Made by a program: the position numbers and the translations under genes
Shown: one piece after another, positions 44,360 to 52,834 of the stretch
How positions within the stretch are numbered: position 1 is the stretch's first letter
Layout of the letters: the number at the start of each line of letters is the position of its first letter
From: Spirochaetales bacterium
GTDB taxonomy: Bacteria > Spirochaetota > Spirochaetia > Sphaerochaetales > Sphaerochaetaceae
Length of the DNA stretch: 64,000 nt
Assembly (NCBI GenBank): GCA_018433865.1
Contig: JAHDQJ010000002.1
Location: forward strand, 248,001 to 312,000
Direction: 5' to 3'
Notes under the pieces: generated by a model
Database searches by the model: none
What the model was told of the DNA's origin: nothing
The model's input: only the letters and a program-made list of their open reading frames with translations

Positions 44360-45228
44360 GCTTCCCCTTGCGTGCCGAGCACTCTCGTCACTGCACGTCG
44401 CATCAATTCCTGCACTACAGGGATCTTGTATGCGAAAGAGCGCCGCTGGCCGGTAACCGTGATAGCCAGCTCTGCTGCCAAGGCTCCCACCTTCATCGGA
44501 TCGACTTCGCCAATCGCCTTTCCCATCATATACCGCTCGGCTTCTCCCACCCGTCGCGGCCACGGCATCAATGCCCCCACGACCACGCGGGCGTCGGTGA
44601 TGCGATGGCCTGCGATCGTGGTCAATACAGCGACGCTCATGCGACTCTTCGCAGCCGCCTGTCGACGTGCAATCTTCAGGAACATCCCTTGCCGGTTGCT
44701 GTTCGGAAGAGGGATCATGATGTCCGTGAGTATCTCGTTCGATGCATCGAAGCGTGTTTCCCCTTCATCGAGATAGGAAGCCATAGGTACACACCGTACC
44801 CCCCCGACACGTGCAAAGACCAGCTGTGCATCAAGCGCGAGCAACGGCACGACCGTATCCGCACACGCAGCCAGTGTGATGATGTTTCCTCCGATGGTGC
44901 CACGATTCCGTATCTGCGGAGAACCCACATGTGCACTCGCTTGGGCGAGGATCGGGAGGAATTCCCGTATCACCGGGTCTTCCATGATACGGGAATGGGT
45001 CACAAGCGGACCGATGTGGAGCATGTCTTCCTCATGTCGGATGTTGCCCAGTTTCCCGGCCAAAGGACTCAAGTCAATCACCATCTGTTTCTGCGCATAC
45101 AGCCCGGATCGCAACGCAGGCATCACGTCCGTTCCTCCGGCGATCAGGAGGGCTTGCTCCTTATGGACCGACAACTCTTGCAACGCGTCATCGAGAGAAC
45201 CGACCTGCATGAATCGTTGTATCGCCAT
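44356..45228 (-). CDS. Xanthine dehydrogenase-type FAD subunit, YgfM-like (set B)
   Basis: A 290-residue FAD-binding subunit that passes electrons from the Fe-S subunit to NAD+ or another acceptor. The FAD loops LLIAGGTDVMPALRSG and RNRGTIGGNIITLAACAD are intact, followed by the CO-dehydrogenase flavoprotein C-terminal domain. ATG 45228 has AGGAG about ten bases upstream, inside the end of the Mo-subunit gene. It is the only FAD subunit seen for this enzyme family in the window, so it may also serve set A. Confidence 0.92.
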   Translation of the reverse strand: MAIQRFMQVGSLDDALQELSVHKEQALLIAGGTDVMPALRSGLYAQKQMVIDLSPLAGKLGNIRHEEDMLHIGPLVTHSRIMEDPVIREFLPILAQASAHVGSPQIRNRGTIGGNIITLAACADTVVPLLALDAQLVFARVGGVRCVPMASYLDEGETRFDASNEILTDIMIPLPNSNRQGMFLKIARRQAAAKSRMSVAVLTTIAGHRITDARVVVGALMPWPRRVGEAERYMMGKAIGEVDPMKVGALAAELAITVTGQRRSFAYKIPVVQELMRRAVTRVLGTQGEA

Positions 45229-45241
45229 CTCTTCCGAACTC

Positions 45242-47566
45242 CTATAGCGCGTGACCAAGAACTACCCGCTCCAGATTGAGCGGCAGTTCCCGGATCCGCT
45301 TTCCCGTTGCATTTGCATGTGCATTCGCAATTGCAGGGGCGATCATCTCGATTCCCAACTCACCGATTCCCTTGGCTCCATAGGGCCCGACATGGACATC
45401 AGTCTCACTGATGATGATATCGATCGGCGGAATATCCATCGCTCCTGGCATGAGAAAATCATCGAAGTTGCGCGTATGCAGGTATCCGTCGCTGCAGTCC
45501 ATTTCTTCCATCAACGCATAACCCATCCCTTGGATTGCTCCTCCGATGAATTGCCCGCGCACGATCTGTGGATTGATGGCCTTCCCGAGCTCGATCGCAC
45601 TGGTGATCCGTTTCACTACGATCACCCCCGTACCTTGGTCGACTTCCACCTCGGCAACCGTCGCTCCGAACAGATAAGACGGATACGCAGGTCCCTGACC
45701 GCTTTCATGATCGAAATATTGGGGTCCGGGAGAATGCCACCCGAGGCTACGCAACGAGATGCCCTCGCCCTTGAGACAGATTCGTGCAGCCTCGGCAAAC
45801 CCGATACGGTTCAAAAGTTCCTTGTCCGGAGTCATGGCATATACTGCCGAATCGCTGAAATGCAGGGTCGACCCCTCGGGAGCCATCCACTTCGGAAGCA
45901 GGACCTCTTCGATGCGCTTGCGCAGTTTCCCGCACGCATCCTTCACCGCATTTCCACCCGAGACGATGCCGCGCGAGGCAACCGTAGGACCCGCATCCAT
46001 GTTTTCGGCAGTATCATTCTGACTCCAGGTTACCCAAGTGCTGTCGATTCCGAATTCCTCGGCGGCAATCTGACAGAGTGTGGTCGAGAGTCCCTGGCCC
46101 ATCTCGGTGAATCCGCTTTGGACCCGGACCTTCCCATCGGCATCGATGGTCACTGTCGCCGATCCGGTATCGATTCCCTCGCCCCCCAGTCCTACTCCCC
46201 GGAACGTGATGCTCAGACCGATGCCAGCGACTACCGAGGTACTTCCAACTTCGGTCCGGGCAATCCGATTGCGCTCCCATTTCTTTTCGAAATCGGTCTT
46301 GCTGCATACCAGCTCGATCAGGTCGGCGACATTTGCCGGCATGAAAGCAGGATCGAGGACCTGTCCGGTGGGAAGCCGATCATACGGTTTCACGCAGTTG
46401 AGGAGCCTGAACCGTACCGGATCCATTCCCACAGCCTCTGCACACTCATCGATGAAAGACTCAATGCCGAACACCACCTGGGGGGCGGAGAATCCTCGGT
46501 ACGCACCACCGAAAATCGTGTTGGTATGCACACCGTGGATATCCGTGCATACGTGCGGGATCGCATACGGTCCCGCCGCGTGGATGCTTCCGCGCCAATT
46601 GGCGAACATCGCCTGTTTGTTGTAAGCCCCTCCCTGCATATGGTGAAGCGACTTGATGGCGAGCAGACGCCCGTTCTCATCCAACCCCGCTTCGTAGTTG
46701 CTGGTGATCGGGTGACGCTTCGCACTTGCCATGAAACTCTCTTCGCGGGTAAGGACCGCTTTCACCGGCCTGCCGGTCCTGAGCGATAAGACGGCGGCAC
46801 GTGATGCGATGAACATCATCGACTCGTCCTTCCCCCCGAAACTCCCTCCTATGCCGCTTTGGATCACCCGTACCTGATTCAACGGCCTGTCCAATACCTT
46901 CGCCAAGGCTTCCCTGATGTTGTAGGGATTCTGGATGGTTCCCCGGATCACTACGGTATCGGTATTCGGATCGAACTCGGTGATCACCGCCTCGGGTTCG
47001 ATGTACCCATTGTCCACGAACTGTGTCGCGTAGGAGTGCCGGATCACCTTCGGAGCCTCACGAATCACCGCCTCGGCATTCCCATCATGCAAGTGGTGCG
47101 ATGCGTAATCGATGCGGTTTCCCTGGGTATCATGGTGAATCATCGGAGCATCCGGAGCGAGAGCCTGATCGACGGTCGTCAACACGTCGAACTGCTTTCC
47201 ATAGCGGATGCACACGGCCGCCGCTGCCATCTCAGCGCTTTCGGCGCTCTCAGACGCTATCGCGGCCACCGCATCCCCGATGTAACGCGCGCGATCGGAA
47301 ACCAACACAGGGAACCGACCGAAGAGAATCGGGTTGCCGGGAATATCCCGTGCGACGATGATGTCCACCACACCGGGAACTTTCCACGCTTCGCTGAGAT
47401 CGATCGATTCGATCTCCACATGAGGATAGTGTGTGTACACACTCTTCATGTGCAGTTGCCGGTATGCGTTCTGGTCGTTGCCGAATACGGTGGCACCAGT
47501 AACCTTGGCAATACCATCCTTCCGATTGATCGCCTTGCCGACTGTCACATGATCTTCATCTGGCAT
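45242..47566 (-). CDS. Xanthine dehydrogenase-type Mo-cofactor subunit (set B)
   Basis: A 774-residue molybdopterin-binding subunit. The hammerhead domain begins around GIAKVTGATVFGNDQ. Cofactor motifs are GGSFGGKDESMM, GGAYRGFSAPQ, the classic EMGQGLSTTLCQ and the catalytic-glutamate block GPYGAKGIGELGIEMIAPA. ATG 47566 is preferred because GAGGAGAG lies just upstream; an ATG at 47581 overlaps the previous stop. With the FAD and Fe-S subunits it makes a complete three-part dehydrogenase. A purine substrate is inferred from the ygeW and ssnA context. Confidence 0.92.
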   Translation of the reverse strand: MPDEDHVTVGKAINRKDGIAKVTGATVFGNDQNAYRQLHMKSVYTHYPHVEIESIDLSEAWKVPGVVDIIVARDIPGNPILFGRFPVLVSDRARYIGDAVAAIASESAESAEMAAAAVCIRYGKQFDVLTTVDQALAPDAPMIHHDTQGNRIDYASHHLHDGNAEAVIREAPKVIRHSYATQFVDNGYIEPEAVITEFDPNTDTVVIRGTIQNPYNIREALAKVLDRPLNQVRVIQSGIGGSFGGKDESMMFIASRAAVLSLRTGRPVKAVLTREESFMASAKRHPITSNYEAGLDENGRLLAIKSLHHMQGGAYNKQAMFANWRGSIHAAGPYAIPHVCTDIHGVHTNTIFGGAYRGFSAPQVVFGIESFIDECAEAVGMDPVRFRLLNCVKPYDRLPTGQVLDPAFMPANVADLIELVCSKTDFEKKWERNRIARTEVGSTSVVAGIGLSITFRGVGLGGEGIDTGSATVTIDADGKVRVQSGFTEMGQGLSTTLCQIAAEEFGIDSTWVTWSQNDTAENMDAGPTVASRGIVSGGNAVKDACGKLRKRIEEVLLPKWMAPEGSTLHFSDSAVYAMTPDKELLNRIGFAEAARICLKGEGISLRSLGWHSPGPQYFDHESGQGPAYPSYLFGATVAEVEVDQGTGVIVVKRITSAIELGKAINPQIVRGQFIGGAIQGMGYALMEEMDCSDGYLHTRNFDDFLMPGAMDIPPIDIIISETDVHVGPYGAKGIGELGIEMIAPAIANAHANATGKRIRELPLNLERVVLGHAL

Positions 47567-47577
47567 CCGTTCTCTCC

Positions 47578-48705
47578 TCATGTCGACGCTCCGACTTGAC
47601 CCGAACCTGGGACGAAACCAAGCGCTTCGGTCGGACAGACCGAGATACACAAGCCACAGAGCCGACACAGCTTTCGGTCAACCTGGAATCCCTTCTTGCC
47701 GGTATGCTGAGCCCGATAAGGACATACTTGATTGCACTTACGGCAATCGGTACACAGGGTATGGTCAAAACTGAACTGCTGTGTTCCCTCGTCGGGGAGA
47801 GCCGCGGTATCCATTGCTCCCGTCGCCTCGGAAAACGAAGCAAAGCCGACTTCGACCAGAAGATGAGCGGTATCAGCAATAAGCTTCTTGAGATAGTCGG
47901 GGCCTCGCAACATCAATACGGTGCAAAGACCGACAGCATGCGAACCGGCCAAGGCGAACTCGATCACATCCTGTGCCGTGGTGACACCTCCCAACCCGAT
48001 GATCGGCAGTGAGGTCATCGAGGAGAGTGCGTTGATATAGTGGAGGATGATCGGTTTGATCGCGCTTCCGGTAAGCCATCCCCTGCCATCGGTACCAGCG
48101 ACCACGCTCTTGCGCGTCTTGATGTCGATGGAGAGTACCGGGCCGACTGAATCCATTGCAGTGAAGCCCGCCACCCCACATCCTTCAAGCTCGCGTATCA
48201 TCGCGAGCGGGTCGACCCAATTCGGACTGAGTTTCACGAATACCGGTTTTCCCGTCAACCTGACGGCCTCACGTGCCATCGGGATGATCTGCATGGCCTC
48301 ATAGGAGACCAACTCGACAGCTGATACTCCGGTAGCAGTGATCGGCACCGTCCATTTCTTTATCTCATCCAATGTGTGGCCGATACTCGCAATGACCGTT
48401 ACGCCTGCCTCTACTGCGGCAGGCAACTCTTGCTCCACCCATTGTCGTGGGTTGTAGTCGCTCCACAATTCGGAATTGATCATGGCTCCCTGTCTGGAAT
48501 ATCCGTGGATATGGGGAATCGGATTCTGTGCCGCCTGATCCCGGATCGTCTTGGTCACCACCGCTCCTGCACCGAGTCGGGACAACAGCTTCATCCCCTG
48601 TGCCCCGTACGTGAGCGGACCCGAACCGATGATGAACGGGCTTTGCAACTTCATCCCGGCGAGCATCACCTGCATGTTTGCGCCTTTCATCCCAAGATTC
48701 TCCAT
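47578..48705 (-). CDS. PreA-like flavin oxidoreductase with C-terminal 2x[4Fe-4S] ferredoxin domain
   Basis: A 375-residue protein. The TIM-barrel dihydroorotate/dihydropyrimidine dehydrogenase domain (residues ~10-300: SPFIIGSGPLTYG, FVKLSPNW, GLGGVTTAQD) binds FMN. The C-terminal ferredoxin has two cysteine sets (CTDCRKCNQVCP and CRLCGLCISVCP). It resembles PreA but no PreT partner is adjacent, so electrons may come from a ferredoxin. It leads the six-gene purine operon, where other bacteria carry YgfK. No ribosome site precedes ATG 48705 and the -10 box is six bases away, so translation is probably leaderless. ATG 48690, with GGAG upstream, is an alternative start. Confidence 0.88.
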   Translation of the reverse strand: MENLGMKGANMQVMLAGMKLQSPFIIGSGPLTYGAQGMKLLSRLGAGAVVTKTIRDQAAQNPIPHIHGYSRQGAMINSELWSDYNPRQWVEQELPAAVEAGVTVIASIGHTLDEIKKWTVPITATGVSAVELVSYEAMQIIPMAREAVRLTGKPVFVKLSPNWVDPLAMIRELEGCGVAGFTAMDSVGPVLSIDIKTRKSVVAGTDGRGWLTGSAIKPIILHYINALSSMTSLPIIGLGGVTTAQDVIEFALAGSHAVGLCTVLMLRGPDYLKKLIADTAHLLVEVGFASFSEATGAMDTAALPDEGTQQFSFDHTLCTDCRKCNQVCPYRAQHTGKKGFQVDRKLCRLCGLCISVCPTEALGFVPGSGQVGAST

Positions 48706-48711
48706 GACTGG

Positions 48712-48748
48712 ATTTTACCACCGATCATCCATCTTGTACATACAAGAT
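48712..48748 (-). promoter_or_regulatory. Leaderless promoter and palindromic operator of the purine operon
   Basis: The perfect palindrome ATCTTGTA-N2-TACAAGAT (48731-48748) covers the -35 box. On the minus strand: TGTACA (48740-48735), 17 bases, TAAAAT (48717-48712), six bases, ATG 48705. The inner twelve bases match the operator at 31104, and the similarity extends through ATACAAGATTGG at both places. Confidence 0.75.
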
Positions 48749-48987
48749 TGGATGCTATGAAACCATAGGGATCCCCTCCCGCATCCCTAGCAACATGAGG
48801 CTCCGATTTGCCTTCCCCCTCGCGATCGAACATGCCTGAAGGCAATTGTTTCATAGGCATAAGCACATGATCGATGCACAGTGTCTGCCCGTTCCGAGAT
48901 CCGGTGCCGGTACTGCAAAGATCGGGACAGCAGAATCGCTAGGTATGATATATCGGATGAAGGAAGGGATTTCCTAAACCATATAGC
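48749..48987. other. Intergenic stretch without recognised features
   Basis: Part of the 374-base gap between the purine operon promoter and oadG. I see no gene with a ribosome site, no convincing hairpin terminator and no riboswitch match. Confidence 0.5.
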
Positions 48988-49016
48988 TTGAAAGACATAC
49001 GCATTCCAGCTATAGT
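48988..49016 (+). promoter_or_regulatory. Promoter of oadGAB
   Basis: TTGAAA (48988-48993), 17 bases, TATAGT (49011-49016). The start should be near 49023, giving a leader of about 57 nt. Confidence 0.7.
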
Positions 49017-49030
49017 AGATTGAATTCATT

Positions 49031-49073
49031 TGCTCCTTTCGCATAAAGGGAGCTGATAACAATTCAAGGAGCA
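49031..49073 (+). promoter_or_regulatory. oadG leader with alternative hairpins involving the ribosome site
   Basis: GCTCCTTT (49032-49039) can pair with AAAGGGAGC-type bases at 49046-49053, an 8-bp stem with one G-U pair. The overlapping TGCTCCTT (49031-49038) is perfectly complementary to AAGGAGCA (49066-49073), which contains the oadG ribosome site. The two helices exclude each other, so the leader could switch translation on and off. Confidence 0.4.
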
Positions 49074-49079
49074 CAGCAC

Positions 49080-49352
49080 ATGCTACATCAATTGCCGAAA
49101 GAGCTACTTCTCGAGCAAGTGAACAATGGTCTGATCCTGATGGTGTTGGGAATGGGAGTCGTATTCATCTTCCTCACGCTGTTGGTTTTCTCGACCAAAT
49201 TTCTCTCGTTCTTCGTGAAGAAGTACCTCCCCGAGACCATGCCAACCGTTGCGAAACGCCCCGTTTCCGCCTCTGATTCTCCTATTGCCGATACGGCGGG
49301 AGCAGAGATCGCCGCGGCCATCGCCGCAGCCGTCGCGCACTCGAAGCGCTAA
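49080..49352 (+). CDS. oadG: Oxaloacetate decarboxylase gamma subunit
   Basis: Small membrane anchor of the Na+-pumping decarboxylase, 90 residues. One transmembrane helix (residues ~17-45: LILMVLGMGVVFIFLTLLVF) precedes an Ala/Pro-rich tail, as in OadG, which holds the alpha subunit to the membrane and binds zinc. The tail ends AAAIAAAVAHSKR. It begins the oadG-oadA-oadB operon, with AAGGAG nine bases before the ATG. Confidence 0.88.
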   Translation: MLHQLPKELLLEQVNNGLILMVLGMGVVFIFLTLLVFSTKFLSFFVKKYLPETMPTVAKRPVSASDSPIADTAGAEIAAAIAAAVAHSKR

Positions 49353-49373
49353 CCACCCACCCAAGGAGTACCT

Positions 49374-51500
49374 ATGAAAAAGGTAAAGTTCATGTGTACG
49401 GCATTCCGGGATGGATTCCAGTCCGTCTACGGAGCCAGAGTTTTCACCAAGGATTTCATGCCGGCGGTCCAGGCGGCCTGTGATGCAGGAATCTCGCACT
49501 TCGAGGCAGGCGGTGGAGCCCGTTTCCAGTCGCTCTACTTCTACACCAATGAAGATGCGTTCGACATGATGGATGAGTTCCGTCGCGTCGCAGGTCCCAA
49601 CGCCGACTTGCAGACCCTCTCCAGGGGCATCAATGTCGTCGGTCTCGATTCCCAGCCTCGCGACATCATCACGATGCATGCACAGCTGTTCAAGAAGCAT
49701 GGCATCTCCACCATCCGGAACTTCGATGCACTCAACGATGTCGACAACCTGATCGACAGCGGTCGTGCGATCCACGAGGCAGGCCTTCGTCACGAAGTCT
49801 GCGTCACCATGATGGCACTCCCTCCCGGGGCAACCGGTGCCCATGACCCCGAGTTCTATGAAAAGACGCTCAAGGATATACTCGAAGCAGGCATTCCCTA
49901 CGATTCTGTCTGTTTCAAGGATGCCTCAGGAACCAGTACCCCAAGGATCGTGCATGAGACGGTCAAGCGGGCACGCAAGCTCCTCGGCAAGGACATGAAC
50001 ATCGTATTCCACTCCCATGACACCGCCGGTGTCTGTATCCAGCAGTACATCAGCGCCCTCGATGCCGGTGCCGATCAGGTCGACCTCTCCCTGGTCCCCG
50101 TTTCGGGCGGAACTTGTCAGCCCGACGTGATCACCATGTGGCACGCGTTGCGCGGAACCGACTATACTCTCGATATCGATATCGACAAGGTGATGGAGGC
50201 TGAGCAGGTCTTCGAGGAGTGCATGGCCGACTACTTCCTGCCTCCCGAAGCCACCACGGTCAACCCGCTCATCCCCTTCTTCCCCCTCCCCGGCGGAGCT
50301 CTTACCGCGAACACGCAGATGTTGCGTGACAACGGCCTCATGCACCGCTTCAGCGATGTCACCAAGGCGATGGGCGATGTCGTGGCAAAGGGTGGATACG
50401 CGACGAGCGTCACCCCCGTCTCGCAGTTCTACTTCCAGCAGGCATTCAACAACGTCATGTTCGGGCCGTGGAAGAAGATCGCCGAAGGTTATGGCAAGAT
50501 GGTGCTCGGATACTTCGGAAAGACTCCCGTCGAACCCGATGCCGATGTGGTGAAGATCTCCGCAGAGCAACTTGGGCTCAAGCCGACTGGCGAGAAAGCT
50601 GTCGACATCAATGACAAGGATCCGAAAAAGGGTCGCGGGGCTGCGATTGCGATGCTCAAGGCAGAAAACCTGCCCGAGACCGAAGAGAACATCTTCATCG
50701 CCGCATCCTGCAAGGAGAAGGGAATCCTTTACCTCACCGGCAAGGCGAAGGTCAACGGAGTCAGGCTGAAGAGCCAGGAAAAGGCTGCCGAGCCGGCACC
50801 TGCCGCAGCTCCTGTCGCCAAGAGTCCCGTGAACGACTATACCGTCCAGGTGAACAACAATACCTACGCAGTACAGCTCAAGGGTACCCAGGCCGTGGTC
50901 AACGGAGTAGCGTACAACATTGCAGTCCAGGAAGGCATCGCAGCTCCCGTGGCAGCTCCTGCTCCGGTAGCCGCTGGCGCTCCGGCGAAAACCATTCCGG
51001 TCAAGGCTCCGATGCCGGGTCTCATCCTTCGCTCGAATGTGAAGGTCGGCGACAAGGTCAAGGAAAATGATGTCCTGATGGTCATGGAAGCCATGAAGAT
51101 GGAGAACGAGATCTTCGCTCCCGCAAGTGGCACGATCACCGAGATCAAGGTAAAGCAGGGTGATCAGCTCAACGCTGACGATGTGTTGCTCGTCATCGGT
51201 TCGGATGCTCCTGCGGCTCCCGCTCCGGTTGCTCCCGCTCCTGTTGCCGCCCCCGCTGCGAGACCGGCTGCTCCTGCATCCGCTGGTGCGACTGAGGTCA
51301 AGGCTCCGATGCCGGGTCTTGTGTTGCGCATCGAGGCCAAGGAGGGCGATCAGGTCAAGCAGAACGGTCTGCTTTTGGTCATGGAAGCCATGAAGATGGA
51401 AAACGAGATCTTCGCACCGGTTTCCGGCACCGTCAAGAAAATCCTGGTGAAGCAGGGTGACCAACTGATGGCAGACGATGTACTCGCCATCATCGGGTAA
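49374..51500 (+). CDS. oadA: Oxaloacetate decarboxylase alpha subunit with two tandem biotinyl domains
   Basis: Carboxyltransferase subunit that moves CO2 from oxaloacetate to biotin. 708 residues. The carboxyltransferase barrel is at ~5-270 (TAFRDGFQS, metal site FHSHDTAG). The PYC_OADA conserved region runs to ~470, followed by an Ala/Pro linker. Two complete biotin-attachment domains follow: residues ~541-610 with EAMKM Lys575, and ~640-708 with Lys674. One biotinyl domain is the norm. The TAFRDGFQS opening differs from the DxxLRDAHQS of classical OadA, so malonyl- or other acyl-decarboxylase substrates cannot be excluded. An AAGGAG ribosome site precedes the ATG. Confidence 0.9.
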   Translation: MKKVKFMCTAFRDGFQSVYGARVFTKDFMPAVQAACDAGISHFEAGGGARFQSLYFYTNEDAFDMMDEFRRVAGPNADLQTLSRGINVVGLDSQPRDIITMHAQLFKKHGISTIRNFDALNDVDNLIDSGRAIHEAGLRHEVCVTMMALPPGATGAHDPEFYEKTLKDILEAGIPYDSVCFKDASGTSTPRIVHETVKRARKLLGKDMNIVFHSHDTAGVCIQQYISALDAGADQVDLSLVPVSGGTCQPDVITMWHALRGTDYTLDIDIDKVMEAEQVFEECMADYFLPPEATTVNPLIPFFPLPGGALTANTQMLRDNGLMHRFSDVTKAMGDVVAKGGYATSVTPVSQFYFQQAFNNVMFGPWKKIAEGYGKMVLGYFGKTPVEPDADVVKISAEQLGLKPTGEKAVDINDKDPKKGRGAAIAMLKAENLPETEENIFIAASCKEKGILYLTGKAKVNGVRLKSQEKAAEPAPAAAPVAKSPVNDYTVQVNNNTYAVQLKGTQAVVNGVAYNIAVQEGIAAPVAAPAPVAAGAPAKTIPVKAPMPGLILRSNVKVGDKVKENDVLMVMEAMKMENEIFAPASGTITEIKVKQGDQLNADDVLLVIGSDAPAAPAPVAPAPVAAPAARPAAPASAGATEVKAPMPGLVLRIEAKEGDQVKQNGLLLVMEAMKMENEIFAPVSGTVKKILVKQGDQLMADDVLAIIG
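51000..51497 (+). repeat. Tandem DNA repeat encoding the two biotinyl domains of OadA
   Basis: The coding segments from 51000 and 51297 are offset by 297 bases (99 codons). Each begins with the same 23-base run and they are nearly identical again around the EAMKM codons (51084-51125 and 51381-51422). The high nucleotide identity indicates a fairly recent duplication or continuing gene conversion. Confidence 0.85.
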
Positions 51501-51512
51501 GGGAGTTTCGAC

Positions 51513-52739
51513 ATGATTGGACAAGCATTCTCGCAATTATGGCAGACTACCGGCCTTCTCGGATTCCTCTCGGCAGGTGGTTGGGGCAACGCAATCATGA
51601 TCCTCGTAGGATTCGTGCTGTTGTACCTGGCCATCTCCAAGGGATTCGAGCCGCTGTTGCTCATCCCGATTGGGTTCGGTTGCATACTCGCCAACATCCC
51701 CTATGCGTACATCGCCGGAATCGATCCGACCAGTACCTCCGGTGGTGTAGGATTCATAAAGCTTCTCTATGATATGGGCATCGAGACAGGTCTGTTCCCG
51801 ATCCTCATCTTCATGGGAGTCGGCGCGATGACCGATTTCGGACCGCTCATCGCAAATCCCAAGACACTGTTGCTCGGCGCGGCAGCCCAGTTCGGCATTT
51901 TCGTCGCTCTGATCGGAGCACTGCTGATCAGCTTCCTCCCCGGTATCAATTTCGACCTGCACGCCGCAGCGTCGATCGGGATCATCGGAGGAGCCGACGG
52001 ACCTACCGCCATTTATGTGACAAGCCGCCTCGCGCCGGACCTCCTCGGGTCCATCGCGGTGGCAGCCTACTCCTACATGGCGTTGGTTCCGATCATCCAG
52101 CCTCCCATCATGCGCTTGCTGACCACCAAGGAAGAGCGTCTCATCAAGATGCAGCAGCTCAGGCCGGTATCGAAGCTCGAGAAGATCCTCTTCCCGATCT
52201 CGGTACTCTCGATCTGCGCGATCCTCCTTCCCTCCGCCACTCCGCTCGTCGGATCCTTGATGTTCGGAAACCTGGCGAAGGAATGTGGTGTCACCAACCG
52301 GCTCAGCGACACGATGCAAAACGCGTTGATGAACACCGTCACCATCTTCCTCGGCCTCTCGGTCGGATCGAAGATGGAAGCTGACAAGTTCCTCAACCTG
52401 AATACCTTGGGCATTCTCCTGCTCGGCATGGTTGCCTTTGCATTGGGCACCGGCATGGGGGTATTGATTGCCAAGGTGATGAACAAGCTCGACCCGAAGC
52501 ATCCGGTGAACCCCCTCATCGGTTCCGCCGGAGTCTCTGCAGTACCGATGGCCGCCCGAGTTTCGAGCAAGGTCGGTCAGGAGTACAATCCGCAGAACTT
52601 CCTGCTCATGCATGCCATGGGTCCGAACGTCGCCGGAGTCATCGGCTCGGCGGTTGCCGCGGGAGTACTCCTTGCGGTCGTACCGTTCATGGAACCGCTC
52701 ATCGATGGTCTGCGCCCTGCTTTGGCAGTCTTCATGTAA
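51513..52739 (+). CDS. oadB: Oxaloacetate decarboxylase beta subunit (Na+ pump)
   Basis: Integral membrane subunit that decarboxylates carboxybiotin and exports two Na+ per turnover. 408 residues with about nine hydrophobic segments. The conserved [20 protein letters not shown] block in the middle holds the aspartate essential for Na+ translocation. The second half has the [18 protein letters not shown] and [19 protein letters not shown] motifs. GGGAG precedes the ATG. It is the last gene of oadGAB and is followed by a strong terminator. Confidence 0.95.
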   Translation: MIGQAFSQLWQTTGLLGFLSAGGWGNAIMILVGFVLLYLAISKGFEPLLLIPIGFGCILANIPYAYIAGIDPTSTSGGVGFIKLLYDMGIETGLFPILIFMGVGAMTDFGPLIANPKTLLLGAAAQFGIFVALIGALLISFLPGINFDLHAAASIGIIGGADGPTAIYVTSRLAPDLLGSIAVAAYSYMALVPIIQPPIMRLLTTKEERLIKMQQLRPVSKLEKILFPISVLSICAILLPSATPLVGSLMFGNLAKECGVTNRLSDTMQNALMNTVTIFLGLSVGSKMEADKFLNLNTLGILLLGMVAFALGTGMGVLIAKVMNKLDPKHPVNPLIGSAGVSAVPMAARVSSKVGQEYNPQNFLLMHAMGPNVAGVIGSAVAAGVLLAVVPFMEPLIDGLRPALAVFM

Positions 52740-52760
52740 TCTCCGTTCCAACTGGATCGT

Positions 52761-52789
52761 ACGGCCCTTCTTCGGAGGGGCCGTTTTTC
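52761..52789 (+). terminator. Rho-independent terminator of oadGAB with UUCG tetraloop
   Basis: A 10-bp stem (52761-52770 with 52775-52784, one G-U pair) closed by a TTCG tetraloop and followed by a T run to 52788. Confidence 0.92.
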
Positions 52790-52799
52790 ATCTCCGTCC

Positions 52800-52828
52800 T
52801 TGCCCGGTTGGGGTTTTTCGTCTATGCT
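52800..52828 (+). promoter_or_regulatory. Leaderless promoter of the esterase gene
   Basis: TTGCCC (52800-52805), 17 bases, TATGCT (52823-52828), exactly six bases, ATG 52835. It begins about ten bases after the oadGAB terminator. Confidence 0.5.
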
Positions 52829-52834
52829 GGCCTC

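Noticed and set aside
48787-49074. 95-codon leftward frame in the gap before oadG
   Set aside because: It covers the oad promoter and leader, has no recognisable homology or ribosome site, and its product is unstructured-looking.
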